From Rhodobacter sp. (lineage in GTDB: Bacteria > Pseudomonadota > Alphaproteobacteria > Rhodobacterales > Rhodobacteraceae), in the NCBI GenBank assembly GCA_016704435.1, contig JADJAB010000017.1:90001-98249 (forward strand): a stretch of DNA of 8,249 bases, in the 5' to 3' direction. The notes under the pieces are model-generated. The model did not search any database. It worked only from the letters and a program-made list of their open reading frames with translations, and was not told where the DNA came from. How positions within the stretch are numbered: the stretch's first letter is position 1; each line of letters starts with the position of its first letter. A program made the translations under genes and the position numbers. This document shows positions 1 through 7,549 of the stretch, one piece after another.

Positions 1-2368
<2,368 letters not shown>

Positions 2369-2534
2369 ATCCAGAAACAGCAGGGCGCAATACCCTGCCT
2401 GGACGATAGAAGCAGCACGAAACCCGCTGGCTTGGAACAATTCTGCAATCCCGAAAGTGGATTGCAGCCTGATGTAGCGCCCTATGGGTGCTGGCGGACG
2501 ATTGCCAAGGCAATCGCCGCTTGGTCTCTGATCC
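2369..2534 (+). other. 23S-5S internal transcribed spacer with local hairpins
   Basis: This spacer contains no gene. Three hairpins can be read directly: GCAGGG/CCCTGC (2380-2385 with 2393-2398), CTGCAATCC/GGATTGCAG (2443-2451 with 2459-2467, loop CGAAAGT), and CGATTGC/GCAATCG (2499-2505 with 2510-2516), which extends outward through GCGG/CCGC with one bulged A. The last hairpin shares its arms with the extended stem around 5S, so the two folds compete. Confidence 0.75.
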
Positions 2535-2690
2535 GGTTTGGTGGTCATAGCGACGGCTAAACACCCGATCCCATCCCGAACTCGGCCGTTAAGGGCCGTC
2601 ACGCCAATGGTACTGCGTCTCAAGACGTGGGAGAGTAGGTCACCGCCAAACCTGACCAGAGACCAAGCTGCGATTGCGAAAGCAATCGTC
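2497..2690 (+). repeat. Long inverted repeat enclosing the 5S rRNA (precursor processing stem)
   Basis: The left arm 2497-2541 and right arm 2646-2690 are complementary in four blocks: GACGATTGC/GCAATCGTC, GCAATCGC/GCGATTGC, GCTTGGTCTCTG/CAGAGACCAAGC, and the 5S helix I GGTTTGG/CCAAACC. The blocks are separated by a CAAG/GAAA internal loop, one C-T mismatch and an ATCC/TGAC internal loop. Long stems around rRNAs are known substrates for maturation nucleases such as RNase III or RNase E; that this one serves so is inferred. The outer two blocks can instead fold into local hairpins on each side. Confidence 0.85.
2536..2651 (+). rRNA. rrf: 5S ribosomal RNA
   Basis: The sequence starts GTTTGGTGGTCATAGCG, has the conserved loop ACACCCGATCCCATCCCGAA and GGTACTGCGTCTCAAGACG, and ends CACCGCCAAAC. 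The first and last bases pair (GTTTGG with CCAAAC) as helix I. A length near 116 nt is usual for Rhodobacterales. It lies 168 nt after the 23S end and is cotranscribed with it; exact mature ends may differ by one or two bases. Confidence 0.95.
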
Positions 2691-2744
2691 GGCAAGCGGC
2701 GATCCGCAAGGATCGTCGGCAAGCTGCGATTGCGAAAGCAATTG
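2671..2744 (+). repeat. Three tandem hairpins with GNRA tetraloops downstream of 5S
   Basis: Hairpins are CGATTGC-GAAA-GCAATCG (2671-2688), CGATCC-GCAA-GGATCG (2700-2715) and CGATTGC-GAAA-GCAATTG (2727-2744). Starts are spaced 29 and 27 nt apart and the first two are followed by the same linker GTCGGCAAGC. All three loops fit GNRA, which stabilises RNA hairpins, so the structure is probably meaningful as RNA in the rrn precursor. The stretch from 2745 to 2811 up to the tRNA holds no gene and no further clear structure. Confidence 0.8.
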
Positions 2745-2813
2745 GCGGCATCCATTCTCTCTCTGAAACGATCTCAGCTTCCCCAGCCAATCACTCGGGG
2801 ACGCAACAATTGG

Positions 2814-2891
2814 CGCGGGGTAGAGCAGCCCGGTAGCTTGTCAGGCTCATAACCTGAAGGTCGCAGGTTCAAATCCTGCCCCGGCCAACCA
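2814..2891 (+). tRNA. Initiator tRNA-fMet (CAU), abnormal acceptor stem
   Basis: The anticodon arm TCAGG-CTCATAA-CCTGA reads CAU. A11:U24 (within GAGC/GCTT) is the purine-pyrimidine pair typical of initiators, and the T arm GCAGG-TTCAAAT-CCTGC is normal. A CCA is encoded. The position behind 5S is where Rhodobacterales rrn operons carry tRNA-fMet. The 5' acceptor strand is CGCGGGG, but the 3' strand reads CCCGGCC followed by AACCA. This gives a G4-G69 clash, C1 opposite C72, and one nucleotide more than the usual 77. G10-U25 is a wobble. Initiators normally lack a 1-72 pair, so that part is tolerated. The gene may be a less active or damaged copy; other copies are likely elsewhere in the genome. 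Confidence 0.9.
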
Positions 2892-3034
2892 TCGTCACTT
2901 GCCGAAGGCCCGCACCACCCGTGCGGGCTTTGGCATTTGTGACCATCCCATTGCCGCACAATGACAATATCGCGCCAAGCTCGCCGTGAAGCTCGATCAC
3001 ATGACCGTTGGGCCCAGAGGTGGTTCGGTTTGTC
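2869..3034 (-). pseudogene. Serine recombinase, C-terminal fragment (3' side of IS3)
   Basis: On the - strand the stretch next to the IS3 element reads GHVIELHGELGAILSLC and then GLRQVTMVGRGRI before a stop at 2869-2871. This is the typical last part of alphaproteobacterial large serine recombinases, ending in a beta-strand 'ELHGELGAILSLC' motif. The frame continues the fragment that stops at the other IS3 end (4285-4890), so the two were one gene. The last codons lie inside the tRNA gene: the stop codon is in the T-loop. An integrase gene running into a tRNA 3' end is characteristic of an element integrated there. No start or catalytic domain remains in this piece. Confidence 0.8.
2900..2938 (+). 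terminator. Rho-independent terminator after the rrn operon
   Basis: GCCCGCAC (2908-2915) pairs perfectly with GTGCGGGC (2921-2928) around the loop CACCC. The stem continues outward as TGCC-GAAG with TTTGGCA through one bulge and a G-U pair, and is followed by TTT. It sits 9 nt past the tRNA and is the first terminator-like hairpin after 5S. On the other strand the same bases are codons of the recombinase C-terminus (AKARTGGAG). Confidence 0.75.
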
Positions 3035-3072
3035 TGAACAGGTTCCGGGCGTTTTCTAAGTGGTTTTCCGCC
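3035..3072 (+). repeat. IS3 terminal inverted repeat, orfB side
   Basis: TGAACAG, then CCGGG, then AAGTGG and TTTTCCGCC match the other end in the same order, with a few extra bases between blocks. Confidence 0.7.
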
Positions 3073-3169
3073 TCGAAGCCGCCTTGGGCCGCCGCCGCTT
3101 CTGGCATCGTGGCTGGTTGAAGCAGGCCTGATCGGGCGTTTGGCCGTCGGGCGATGAATGGCGCGGCTG
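3073..3169 (-). pseudogene. Out-of-frame remnant of the OrfB C-terminal tail
   Basis: Directly after the OrfB stop, a different - strand frame reads HSSPDGQTPDQACFNQP, which matches the usual OrfB ending (R-P-H-x-S-L-D-G-x-T-P-D-x-A-Y). Small deletions just after the GRYLGF codons explain the early stop. The stretch is not translated in frame as it stands. Confidence 0.7.
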
Positions 3170-3910
3170 TTAGAAGCCGAGATAGCGGCCGATCCCGGCG
3201 CGGGCTTCCGAGACGCTGGCGTAGGCCCGCAGGTAGACCTCTTCGTATTTGATGGTCCGCCAGAGACGCTCCACGAAGATGTTGTCGCGCCAAGCTCCCT
3301 TGCCATCCATGCTGATCTTGATCCTGCGGGCGGCCAGCACCTTGATAAAGTCGGTCGATGTGAACTGGCTACCCTGATCCGTGTTGAAGATCTCGGGCGC
3401 GCCGTGGCGCGCAAGTGCCTCCTCCACTGCTTCAATGCAAAAATCCGCTTCCAGCGTGATCGACACGCGCCATGCCAGGACGCGGCGGGTGAACCAGTCC
3501 AGCACGGCGGCGAGATAGATGAACCCGCGCGCCATGGGAATGTAGGTGATGTCCATCGCCCAGACCTGATTGGGCCGGGTGATGGGCAATTTCCGGAGCA
3601 GGTAGGGGTAGATCTTGTGCCCCGGTGCCGGTTTCGAGGTGTTCGGCTTGCGATAGAGCGCCTCGATGCCCATGCGCTTCATCAACGTGGCAACGTGCAG
3701 CCGCCCGACTTTGAACCCTTCCTGGACCAGCAGGCCCTGTAACATCCGGCTGCCCGCGAAGGGAAATTCCATGTGCAGCTTGTCCATCCGGTGCATCAGC
3801 TTCAGATCGGCGTCCGACACCGCGCGCAGCTTGTAATAGACGCTGCCCCGGCTGATCCCCAGCACCTTGGCTTGACGGCCGACACTTAGCTTCGCTGTGC
3901 GGTCGATCAT
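3170..3910 (-). CDS. IS3-family transposase OrfB, C-terminus shortened
   Basis: This is the DDE catalytic subunit of the IS3 transposase, which cuts and joins the element ends when made as an OrfAB fusion. An N-terminal HTH-like region (residues about 1-90) precedes the integrase core. The catalytic residues are visible: Asp120 in WAMDITYIPM, Asp178 in FNTDQGSQFTS and Glu214 in DNIFVERLWRTIKYEE, with exactly 35 residues between the last two (the D35E signature). The protein ends at Phe246 (GRYLGF), whereas relatives continue with about 20-35 residues of the YN-RRPH type. Those codons are still recognisable downstream in a shifted frame. The start ATG overlaps the orfA stop (ATGA), placing it in the -1 frame, normal for IS3. 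All catalytic residues remain, but the lost tail may reduce activity. Confidence 0.92.
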   Translation of the reverse strand: MIDRTAKLSVGRQAKVLGISRGSVYYKLRAVSDADLKLMHRMDKLHMEFPFAGSRMLQGLLVQEGFKVGRLHVATLMKRMGIEALYRKPNTSKPAPGHKIYPYLLRKLPITRPNQVWAMDITYIPMARGFIYLAAVLDWFTRRVLAWRVSITLEADFCIEAVEEALARHGAPEIFNTDQGSQFTSTDFIKVLAARRIKISMDGKGAWRDNIFVERLWRTIKYEEVYLRAYASVSEARAGIGRYLGF

Positions 3911-4218
3911 CTTTTTGCGCTCGGCAGCAGACCCGCCTTGCCGAGCGCGCCGGACAAAAAATCGTTCTCCAGCGTCAGCTCCCCGATCTTGGCATGCAGG
4001 GTCTTCACGTCGATCACCGGTTCCGGCTCGGCCTTCGGCCCATCACCGAACACCCCGGTCGCGCCCTCAAGAAGCTGATCACGCCACTGCTTGATCTGGT
4101 TGGGATGGAGGTCGAAATCCTGCGCCAGCTCGATCAGGGTCTTCTCGCCCTTGATCGCGGCCACCGCCACTTTCGCTTTGAATGCCGGGCTGTGGTTCCG
4201 GCGCGGTCGTCTTGCCAT
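3907..4218 (-). CDS. IS3-family transposase OrfA
   Basis: The 103-residue protein has the IS3 OrfA build. A helix-turn-helix that binds the element ends spans about residues 10-55 (SPAFKAKVAVAAIKGEKTL, then DLHPNQIKQWRDQLLEGA), followed by a leucine-zipper-like tail (LHAKIGELTLENDFLSGAL) used for oligomerisation. The ATG at 4218 is preceded by a GAGGAG ribosome site 6 nt upstream on the - strand. Its stop overlaps the orfB start as ATGA. A run of five A's followed by G (GCAAAAAGATGA) lies at the junction and could permit -1 slippage to make OrfAB, although the canonical IS3 slippery site has six A's. The frame is intact. Confidence 0.93.
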   Translation of the reverse strand: MARRPRRNHSPAFKAKVAVAAIKGEKTLIELAQDFDLHPNQIKQWRDQLLEGATGVFGDGPKAEPEPVIDVKTLHAKIGELTLENDFLSGALGKAGLLPSAKR

Positions 4219-4253
4219 GGTCTTCTCCTCGCTCGCAGCATCATGCTGCTGTT

Positions 4254-4284
4254 GCGCGGAAAATCCACCTATCCCGGCTGTTCA
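4254..4284 (-). repeat. IS3 terminal inverted repeat, orfA side
   Basis: Read on the - strand from 4284: TGAACAG, CCGGGATAGGTGG, ATTTTCCGCGC. It pairs with the repeat at 3035-3072, and recombinase codons resume directly beyond it. Confidence 0.75.
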
Positions 4285-4890
4285 GATTCCCTGAACCTCC
4301 TCTCCCATCCGGAACCGGCTGCAGGATGACCCGCTCGATCAACCCGCGCAGGACGTCGACGGCCTCGGCCCGAGTGTCTTCGTGATTCAGCGCCGCCGAC
4401 AGCTTTGCCACCTTGCCTGCGTAGATATCGGCGAGACCGGGATGAAGGGCTGCGGGTTCAGGTGTGGCCAGCCCATCAAGCGCTGCTGCCAAGGAGGCAC
4501 GCTCCGCTTCGAGGCTGTCGATCTTTGCCTTCATGTTCGGATGATACATGCCATCCGTGATGGCAGTGACAATGTCATTGATCTGTTTGGAAACCTTTGC
4601 AAGGCGGCGTTCCGTCTCGGCGCGCGATGACAGGGATGCAAGGCGTTCCTTCTGGCGCTCTCGCTGGAATTCCGCGATGAACTCGGCCACCACTCCCCAG
4701 GGCCATCAACCGATCCTTCAGCCCGGCCAGTATCCGGTCCCTCCACGTCCGTCCGCCAGTCGTTTTGCGGTTGGTACAGGTGCCCGAGTTGCGCGCGGCG
4801 GCGCAGCCGTAGCGGCTGTCGCTGATCATGATGTAGCTTGACCCGCAGCAGCCACATTCGAGCGCCCCGGAAAACAGATACTTCGTCCGT
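4285..4890 (-). pseudogene. Large serine recombinase, middle and C-terminal fragment, frameshifted
   Basis: Reading leftward from the IS21 edge, the - strand gives RTKYLFSGALECGCCGSSY and then YGCAAARNSGTCTNRKT. This is the zinc beta-ribbon of large serine recombinases, with a CxxC pair and a second cysteine pair. The frame then reaches DRLMALG near 4700 and must shift by one base to continue as VAEFIAEFQRERQKERLA, the long coiled-coil-like arm. It goes on to GLIERVILQPVPDGRG, where the IS3 interrupts it; the gene resumes at 3034. Full-length relatives carry an N-terminal resolvase domain with the serine nucleophile. That half is absent, cut at 4890 by the IS21 end. The gene cannot encode an active integrase. 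In life this enzyme would have integrated and excised the element next to the tRNA. Confidence 0.88.
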
Positions 4891-4952
4891 TGTGTTTCGG
4901 CATGCAAAATTGACCCCGTTGGCGGGGTGATCGGCATCCAATTTTGCCCCCC
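4891..4952 (+). repeat. IS21 left end: terminal repeat plus inner copy
   Basis: The outer repeat is 4891-4917 and the inner repeat is 4931-4952 (TCGGCATCCAATTTTGCCCC). They share the pattern TCGGCA, an A-rich centre, and a C run. Multiple terminal repeats bound by IstA are a known IS21 feature. Confidence 0.8.
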
Positions 4953-5898
4953 CTCAGGTTTTGTCGGACCGGTCTGCTTGGGCAGCGGACGGAGGGGGAG
5001 TTGAAGCGGGTGGATACGATCGCGCGGGTCCGGCGGGCCTTTCACATTCAAGGCTGGTCGATGAAGAAGATCGCGCGGGACCTGCATGTCTCGCGCAATA
5101 CGGTGCGCAAGATCCTGCGGTCGGGGGAGACGGACTTCACCTATGAGCGGGAGCGGCAGCCGATGCCTCGGATCGGGCCTTGGCAGGCACAGCTGGAGCC
5201 GTTCCTTTCGGCCAATGCGGGCAAGGCTCGCGCGGAACGGCTGACGCTGATCCGGATCTTCGAAGATCTGCGGGCGGCTTGGATATGAGGGCGGCTATGA
5301 CGCCGTGCGCCGGTTTGCCAAGGGCTGGTCGCAGAGCCGTGGGGCCGCGACGGCGGAAGCTTATGTGCCGCTCTGCTATGCACCCGGCGAGGCATATCAA
5401 TTCGACTGGAGCCACGAAGTCATCGTGATCTCGGGCGTCACGGTGACGGTCAAGGTGGCCCATGTCCGGCTGTGCCACAGCCGGATGATGTTCGCCCGGG
5501 CCTATATGCGTGAGAGCCAGGAGATGGTGTTCGACGCGCATGACCGGGCCTTCGCCTTCTTCAAGGGCACCTGCACGCGGGGCATCTACGACAACATGAA
5601 GACGGCGCTCGAGGCGGTCTTCACCGGCAAGGAACGGCAATACAATCGCCGTTTCCTGCAGATGTGCAGCCATTACTTGGTCCAACCTGTCGCCTGCACG
5701 CCCGCTTCGGGCTGGGAGAAGGGTCAGGTCGAGAACCAGGTTGGTCTCGTGCGCGAGCGGTTCTTCACACCGCGCCTGCGGGTCAAAAGCCTAGAAGAAC
5801 TGAACGCCTGGCTGATGGACAAATGCGTGGCCTATGCCAAGGCGCACCGCCATCCCGAACAGACCGACAGGACGATCTGGGAGATGTTCGAGGATGAG

Positions 5899-5935
5899 CC
5901 ATTGTGCGCCATTGGTCCGAGCACAATGGCGAATG
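5899..5935 (+). other. 37-nt insert in istA carrying a 9-bp inverted repeat
   Basis: The codons before 5898 (WEMFEDE) and from 5936 (RPHLVP, then GPFDGFHSVPASVSKTC) join cleanly if these 37 nt are removed. The insert holds CCATTGTGC (5899-5907) and GCACAATGG (5921-5929) around a 13-nt loop. Its origin is unknown. Confidence 0.7.
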
Positions 5936-6498
5936 CGGCCCCACCTCGTTCCTTGCGTGGGGCCCTTCGACGGATTCCACAGCGTGCCCGCCTCGGTCTC
6001 AAAAACCTGCACGGTGCGGTTCGACAACAACAAATACTCGGTCCTGGCGACCGCCGTTGGCCGCCCGGTCGATGTGCACGCCTATGCCGACCGGATCGTC
6101 ATCCGGCAGGATGGGGTGATGGTCGCAGAACATGCACGCGCCTTCAGTCGCGGCCAGACGGTCTATGATCCGTGGCACTATGTGCCTGTTCTGGCCCGCA
6201 AACCCGGCGCGCTGCGCAATGGGGCTCCGTTCAAGGACTGGGTGCTTCCACCCGCCATGGCCGCGATCCGGCGCAAGCTGAAGGGCAGCGATGATGGCGA
6301 CCGGCAGATGGTCCAGATCCTGACTTGCGTGCGGGATGACCGGCTGCAGGCTGTCGAAGCGGCCTGCCGCGAAGCCCTCGATCAAGGCGTTCATTCCGCG
6401 CCGGTCATCATCAACATCCTTGCCCGCGAGCCGCGATCCGCCCCCCCTCCGCTTCTACTCACCCCCGCAGCGCTGCGCCTGACCCACGAACGGTGGCC

Positions 6499-6531
6499 GC
6501 CCTGGGCGTTGGGGGGGGGCGGGGGCCAATG
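6499..6531 (+). other. G-rich insert near the istA 3' end
   Basis: IstA codons LTHE..VA and DCARYDSL join if about 33 nt here are removed and one C is restored before 6491. The insert contains GGG, then nine G's (6511-6519), C, and five G's (6521-6525), enough runs for a G-quadruplex. The exact edges are uncertain by a few bases. Confidence 0.6.
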
Positions 6532-6555
6532 GATTGCGCCCGCTACGACAGCCTC

Positions 6556-6561
6556 AGGAGG
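6556..6561 (+). promoter_or_regulatory. Ribosome binding site of istB
   Basis: AGGAGG lies 10 nt before ATG at 6572, the expected istB start (reading M-E-R). One extra A at 6581 puts that ATG out of frame with the rest of istB, so this site now serves a frame that leaves the gene. Confidence 0.7.
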
Positions 6562-6599
6562 ACCAGCCGACATGGAACGCAACTCAAATCCTCGACCTG

Positions 6600-7316
6600 A
6601 TGAGCAGCCTCAAGCTCTACGGGATGCGCAGCGCCTATGACGAGGTCATGGCTGCGGGCATCAAGCGCCAGCACGAGCCACCGCGCATCGTGGGCGAGCT
6701 GCTGCAGTCCGAGATCGCCGAGAAGCAGGCACGCTCGATCCGCTACCAGATCACCATCGCCAAGCTGCCTTTGGCCAAGGACATCGACGCGTTCGACTTC
6801 ACCGGCACGCCGATCAATGAGGGCCTGGTGCGCGATCTGGCCACCGGCGGCTTCGTGGCCGACCAGCGCAATGTCGTTCTGATCGGCGGCACCGGAACCG
6901 GCAAGACCCACCTCGGCATCGCCATCGCGCGGTCGCTCATCCGCAACGGCGCTCGCGGCCGCTTCTTCAACGTCGTCGATCTGGTCAACCGGCTGGAGAC
7001 CGAGACCCGCGGCGGCAAACAGGGTCGTATGGCCGACTACCTGACCCGCATGGACTTCGTCATCCTCGACGAACTGGGCTATCTGCCCTTCGCCCAGTCC
7101 GGCGGCCAGCTCCTGTTCCACCTGATCAGCCGGCTCTACGAGCGAACCTCGATCATCGTCACCACCAATCTCGCCTTCGGAGAATGGCCCACCGCCTCTT
7201 TGGCGGTGCCGGGAACGGACGCCAAGATGACTACCGCGCTCCTGGACCGCCTGACCCATCACTGCGAAATCGTCGAAACCGGCAACGAGTCCTGGCGCTT
7301 CAAAAACCGCGCCTGA
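6600..7316 (+). CDS. istB: IS21 helper ATPase IstB, expected start frameshifted
   Basis: IstB is an AAA+ ATPase that loads onto target DNA and activates IstA. The frame runs MSSLKLYGMRSAYDEVMAAG, with the Walker A motif GGTGTGKTH encoded at 6885-6911, Walker B FVILDELGY near 7052-7078, and the conserved FAQSGGQLLFHLISRLYERT and IIVTTNLAFGEW blocks, ending WRFKNRA. The usual start would be ATG 6572, but one extra base at 6581 breaks that frame. ATG 6600 is the first in-frame ATG and would drop about 10 residues; TTG 6534 is another possibility with no better signal. Near the end TASLAVPGT replaces the short S/T-VFG segment of relatives, a gain of about 5 residues encoded over a 7-bp inverted repeat (7190-7196/7202-7208). 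Activity is doubtful but the ATPase core is complete. Confidence 0.88.
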   Translation: MSSLKLYGMRSAYDEVMAAGIKRQHEPPRIVGELLQSEIAEKQARSIRYQITIAKLPLAKDIDAFDFTGTPINEGLVRDLATGGFVADQRNVVLIGGTGTGKTHLGIAIARSLIRNGARGRFFNVVDLVNRLETETRGGKQGRMADYLTRMDFVILDELGYLPFAQSGGQLLFHLISRLYERTSIIVTTNLAFGEWPTASLAVPGTDAKMTTALLDRLTHHCEIVETGNESWRFKNRA

Positions 7317-7320
7317 CCCC

Positions 7321-7378
7321 GATCAGGGCCTGACCCGCCTCCACTCTGTGATCAGTTCCGTCGGCTCAGGCCCTGATC
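7321..7378 (+). repeat. 13-bp perfect inverted repeat downstream of istB
   Basis: GATCAGGGCCTGA (7321-7333) and TCAGGCCCTGATC (7366-7378) pair perfectly around a 32-nt loop, 4 nt after the istB stop and inside the IS21 right end. No T run follows, so it is a weak terminator candidate; it could also limit read-through or mark a regulatory site of the element. Confidence 0.7.
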
Positions 7379-7390
7379 TCGACACCCAAA

Positions 7391-7442
7391 TGGGGGCAAA
7401 TTTGGACGCCGAAAAGGGGTCAGGTTTGCGTGCCGATTGACA
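7391..7442 (-). repeat. IS21 right end: terminal repeat plus inner copy
   Basis: The outer repeat is 7416-7442 and the inner repeat is 7391-7413. On the - strand the inner copy reads TCGGCGTCCAAATTTGCCCC, nearly the same as the inner copy at the left end. This fixes the element boundary at 7442. Confidence 0.8.
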
Positions 7443-7549
7443 ATCCGGCGGCTGAATGCGGGCTGTGTGGTATAACGAGCCTGCGCCGAGCGCGAGAAAT
7501 TGCGGGTATCGACAAGGCTCAGAAAGTCTTCAAGCCAACGGCTTTCCAT
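7443..7549 (-). pseudogene. LysR-family regulator, N-terminal fragment cut by IS21
   Basis: The - strand reads MESRWLEDFLSLVDTRNFSR then SAQARYTTQPAFSRRI, the helix-turn-helix start of LysR-type regulators (S-R-S-A then T-Q-P-A-F-S-R). The ATG at 7549-7547 has a strong AGGAGG 8 nt upstream (CCTCCT at 7558-7563 on the + strand). After 36 codons the sequence passes directly into the IS21 terminal repeat at 7442. The rest of the recognition helix context, the linker and the ligand-binding domain are missing. LysR genes usually regulate the divergent neighbour, here the PLP enzyme gene, so that control has probably been lost. Confidence 0.85.

Larger units (their letters stand above)
3035..4284 (-). 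mobile_element. IS3-family insertion sequence inside the recombinase gene
   Basis: The 1250-bp element has two overlapping transposase frames in the usual IS3 order. Its ends are imperfect inverted repeats: the left begins TGAACAGGTTCCGGGCG (3035 on) and the right, read from 4284 on the - strand, begins TGAACAGCCGGGATAGG; both continue with a shared GTGG-TTTTCCG block. Both ends start with TG, as in many IS3 members. No 3-4 bp target duplication is visible (GTC on the left, GAT on the right); allowing a shared extra TC at each end does not give one either. It splits the recombinase gene about 55 codons before its stop. Confidence 0.85.
5001..6640 (+). pseudogene. istA: IS21 transposase IstA, disrupted
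   Basis: IstA is the DDE transposase of IS21 and works with the ATPase IstB. The chosen start is TTG at 5001 (product KRVDTIARVRRAFHIQGW), just after GGAGG at 4991. A helix-turn-helix follows (MKKIARDLHVSRNTVRKILR). The integrase core carries the Asp in YQFDWSHE, the Asp in GIYDNMKTALE and the Glu in KGQVENQVG. The C-terminal part continues with FDNNKYSV and PWHYVPVLARKPGALRNG. The frame breaks near 5270-5281 (one extra base; frame resumes at GGATATGAG, 5281), at 5899-5935 (37-nt insert) and near 6490-6531 (one base lost and about 33 nt gained). Without these breaks the gene would end at 6640, overlapping istB. As it stands no full-length product can be made. Homopolymer sequencing errors could explain the first and last breaks in part. 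Confidence 0.88.
4891..7442 (+). mobile_element. IS21-family insertion sequence (decayed copy)
   Basis: The 2552-bp element has istA and istB in that order, the hallmark of IS21. Ends match base for base over most of 27 nt: TGTgttTCGGCAtGCAAA and TGACCCC from 4891, versus TGTcaaTCGGCAcGCAAA and TGACCCC read inward from 7442. A second, related repeat follows inside each end. Flanks show no target duplication: the left flank ends in TCGTCCGT and the right begins ATCCGGCG. The left flank is recombinase sequence and the right flank is a lysR fragment. istA is broken at several points. Confidence 0.9.

Noticed and set aside
2671..2744. Short regularly spaced repeats that could suggest a CRISPR array
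   Set aside because: Only three units of about 28 nt, with stems of different sequence, no unique spacers and no cas genes; they are RNA hairpins in the rrn spacer.
2774..2959. - strand frame reading GQDLNLRPSGYEPDKLPGC
   Set aside because: This is the well-known spurious translation of the antisense strand of a tRNA gene, not a protein.
3158..3742. 194-codon + strand frame opposite orfB
   Set aside because: It is a shadow of the IS3 orfB gene, whose DDE residues are unmistakable.
6543..7262. 239-codon open frame antisense to istB
   Set aside because: It mirrors the high-GC codon bias of istB, lacks a recognisable family and no ribosome site supports it.
2939..7442. A hidden defence or novel cargo system between the tRNA and the PLP enzyme
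   Set aside because: Nearly every base is accounted for by two IS elements and recombinase fragments; no cargo gene remains.
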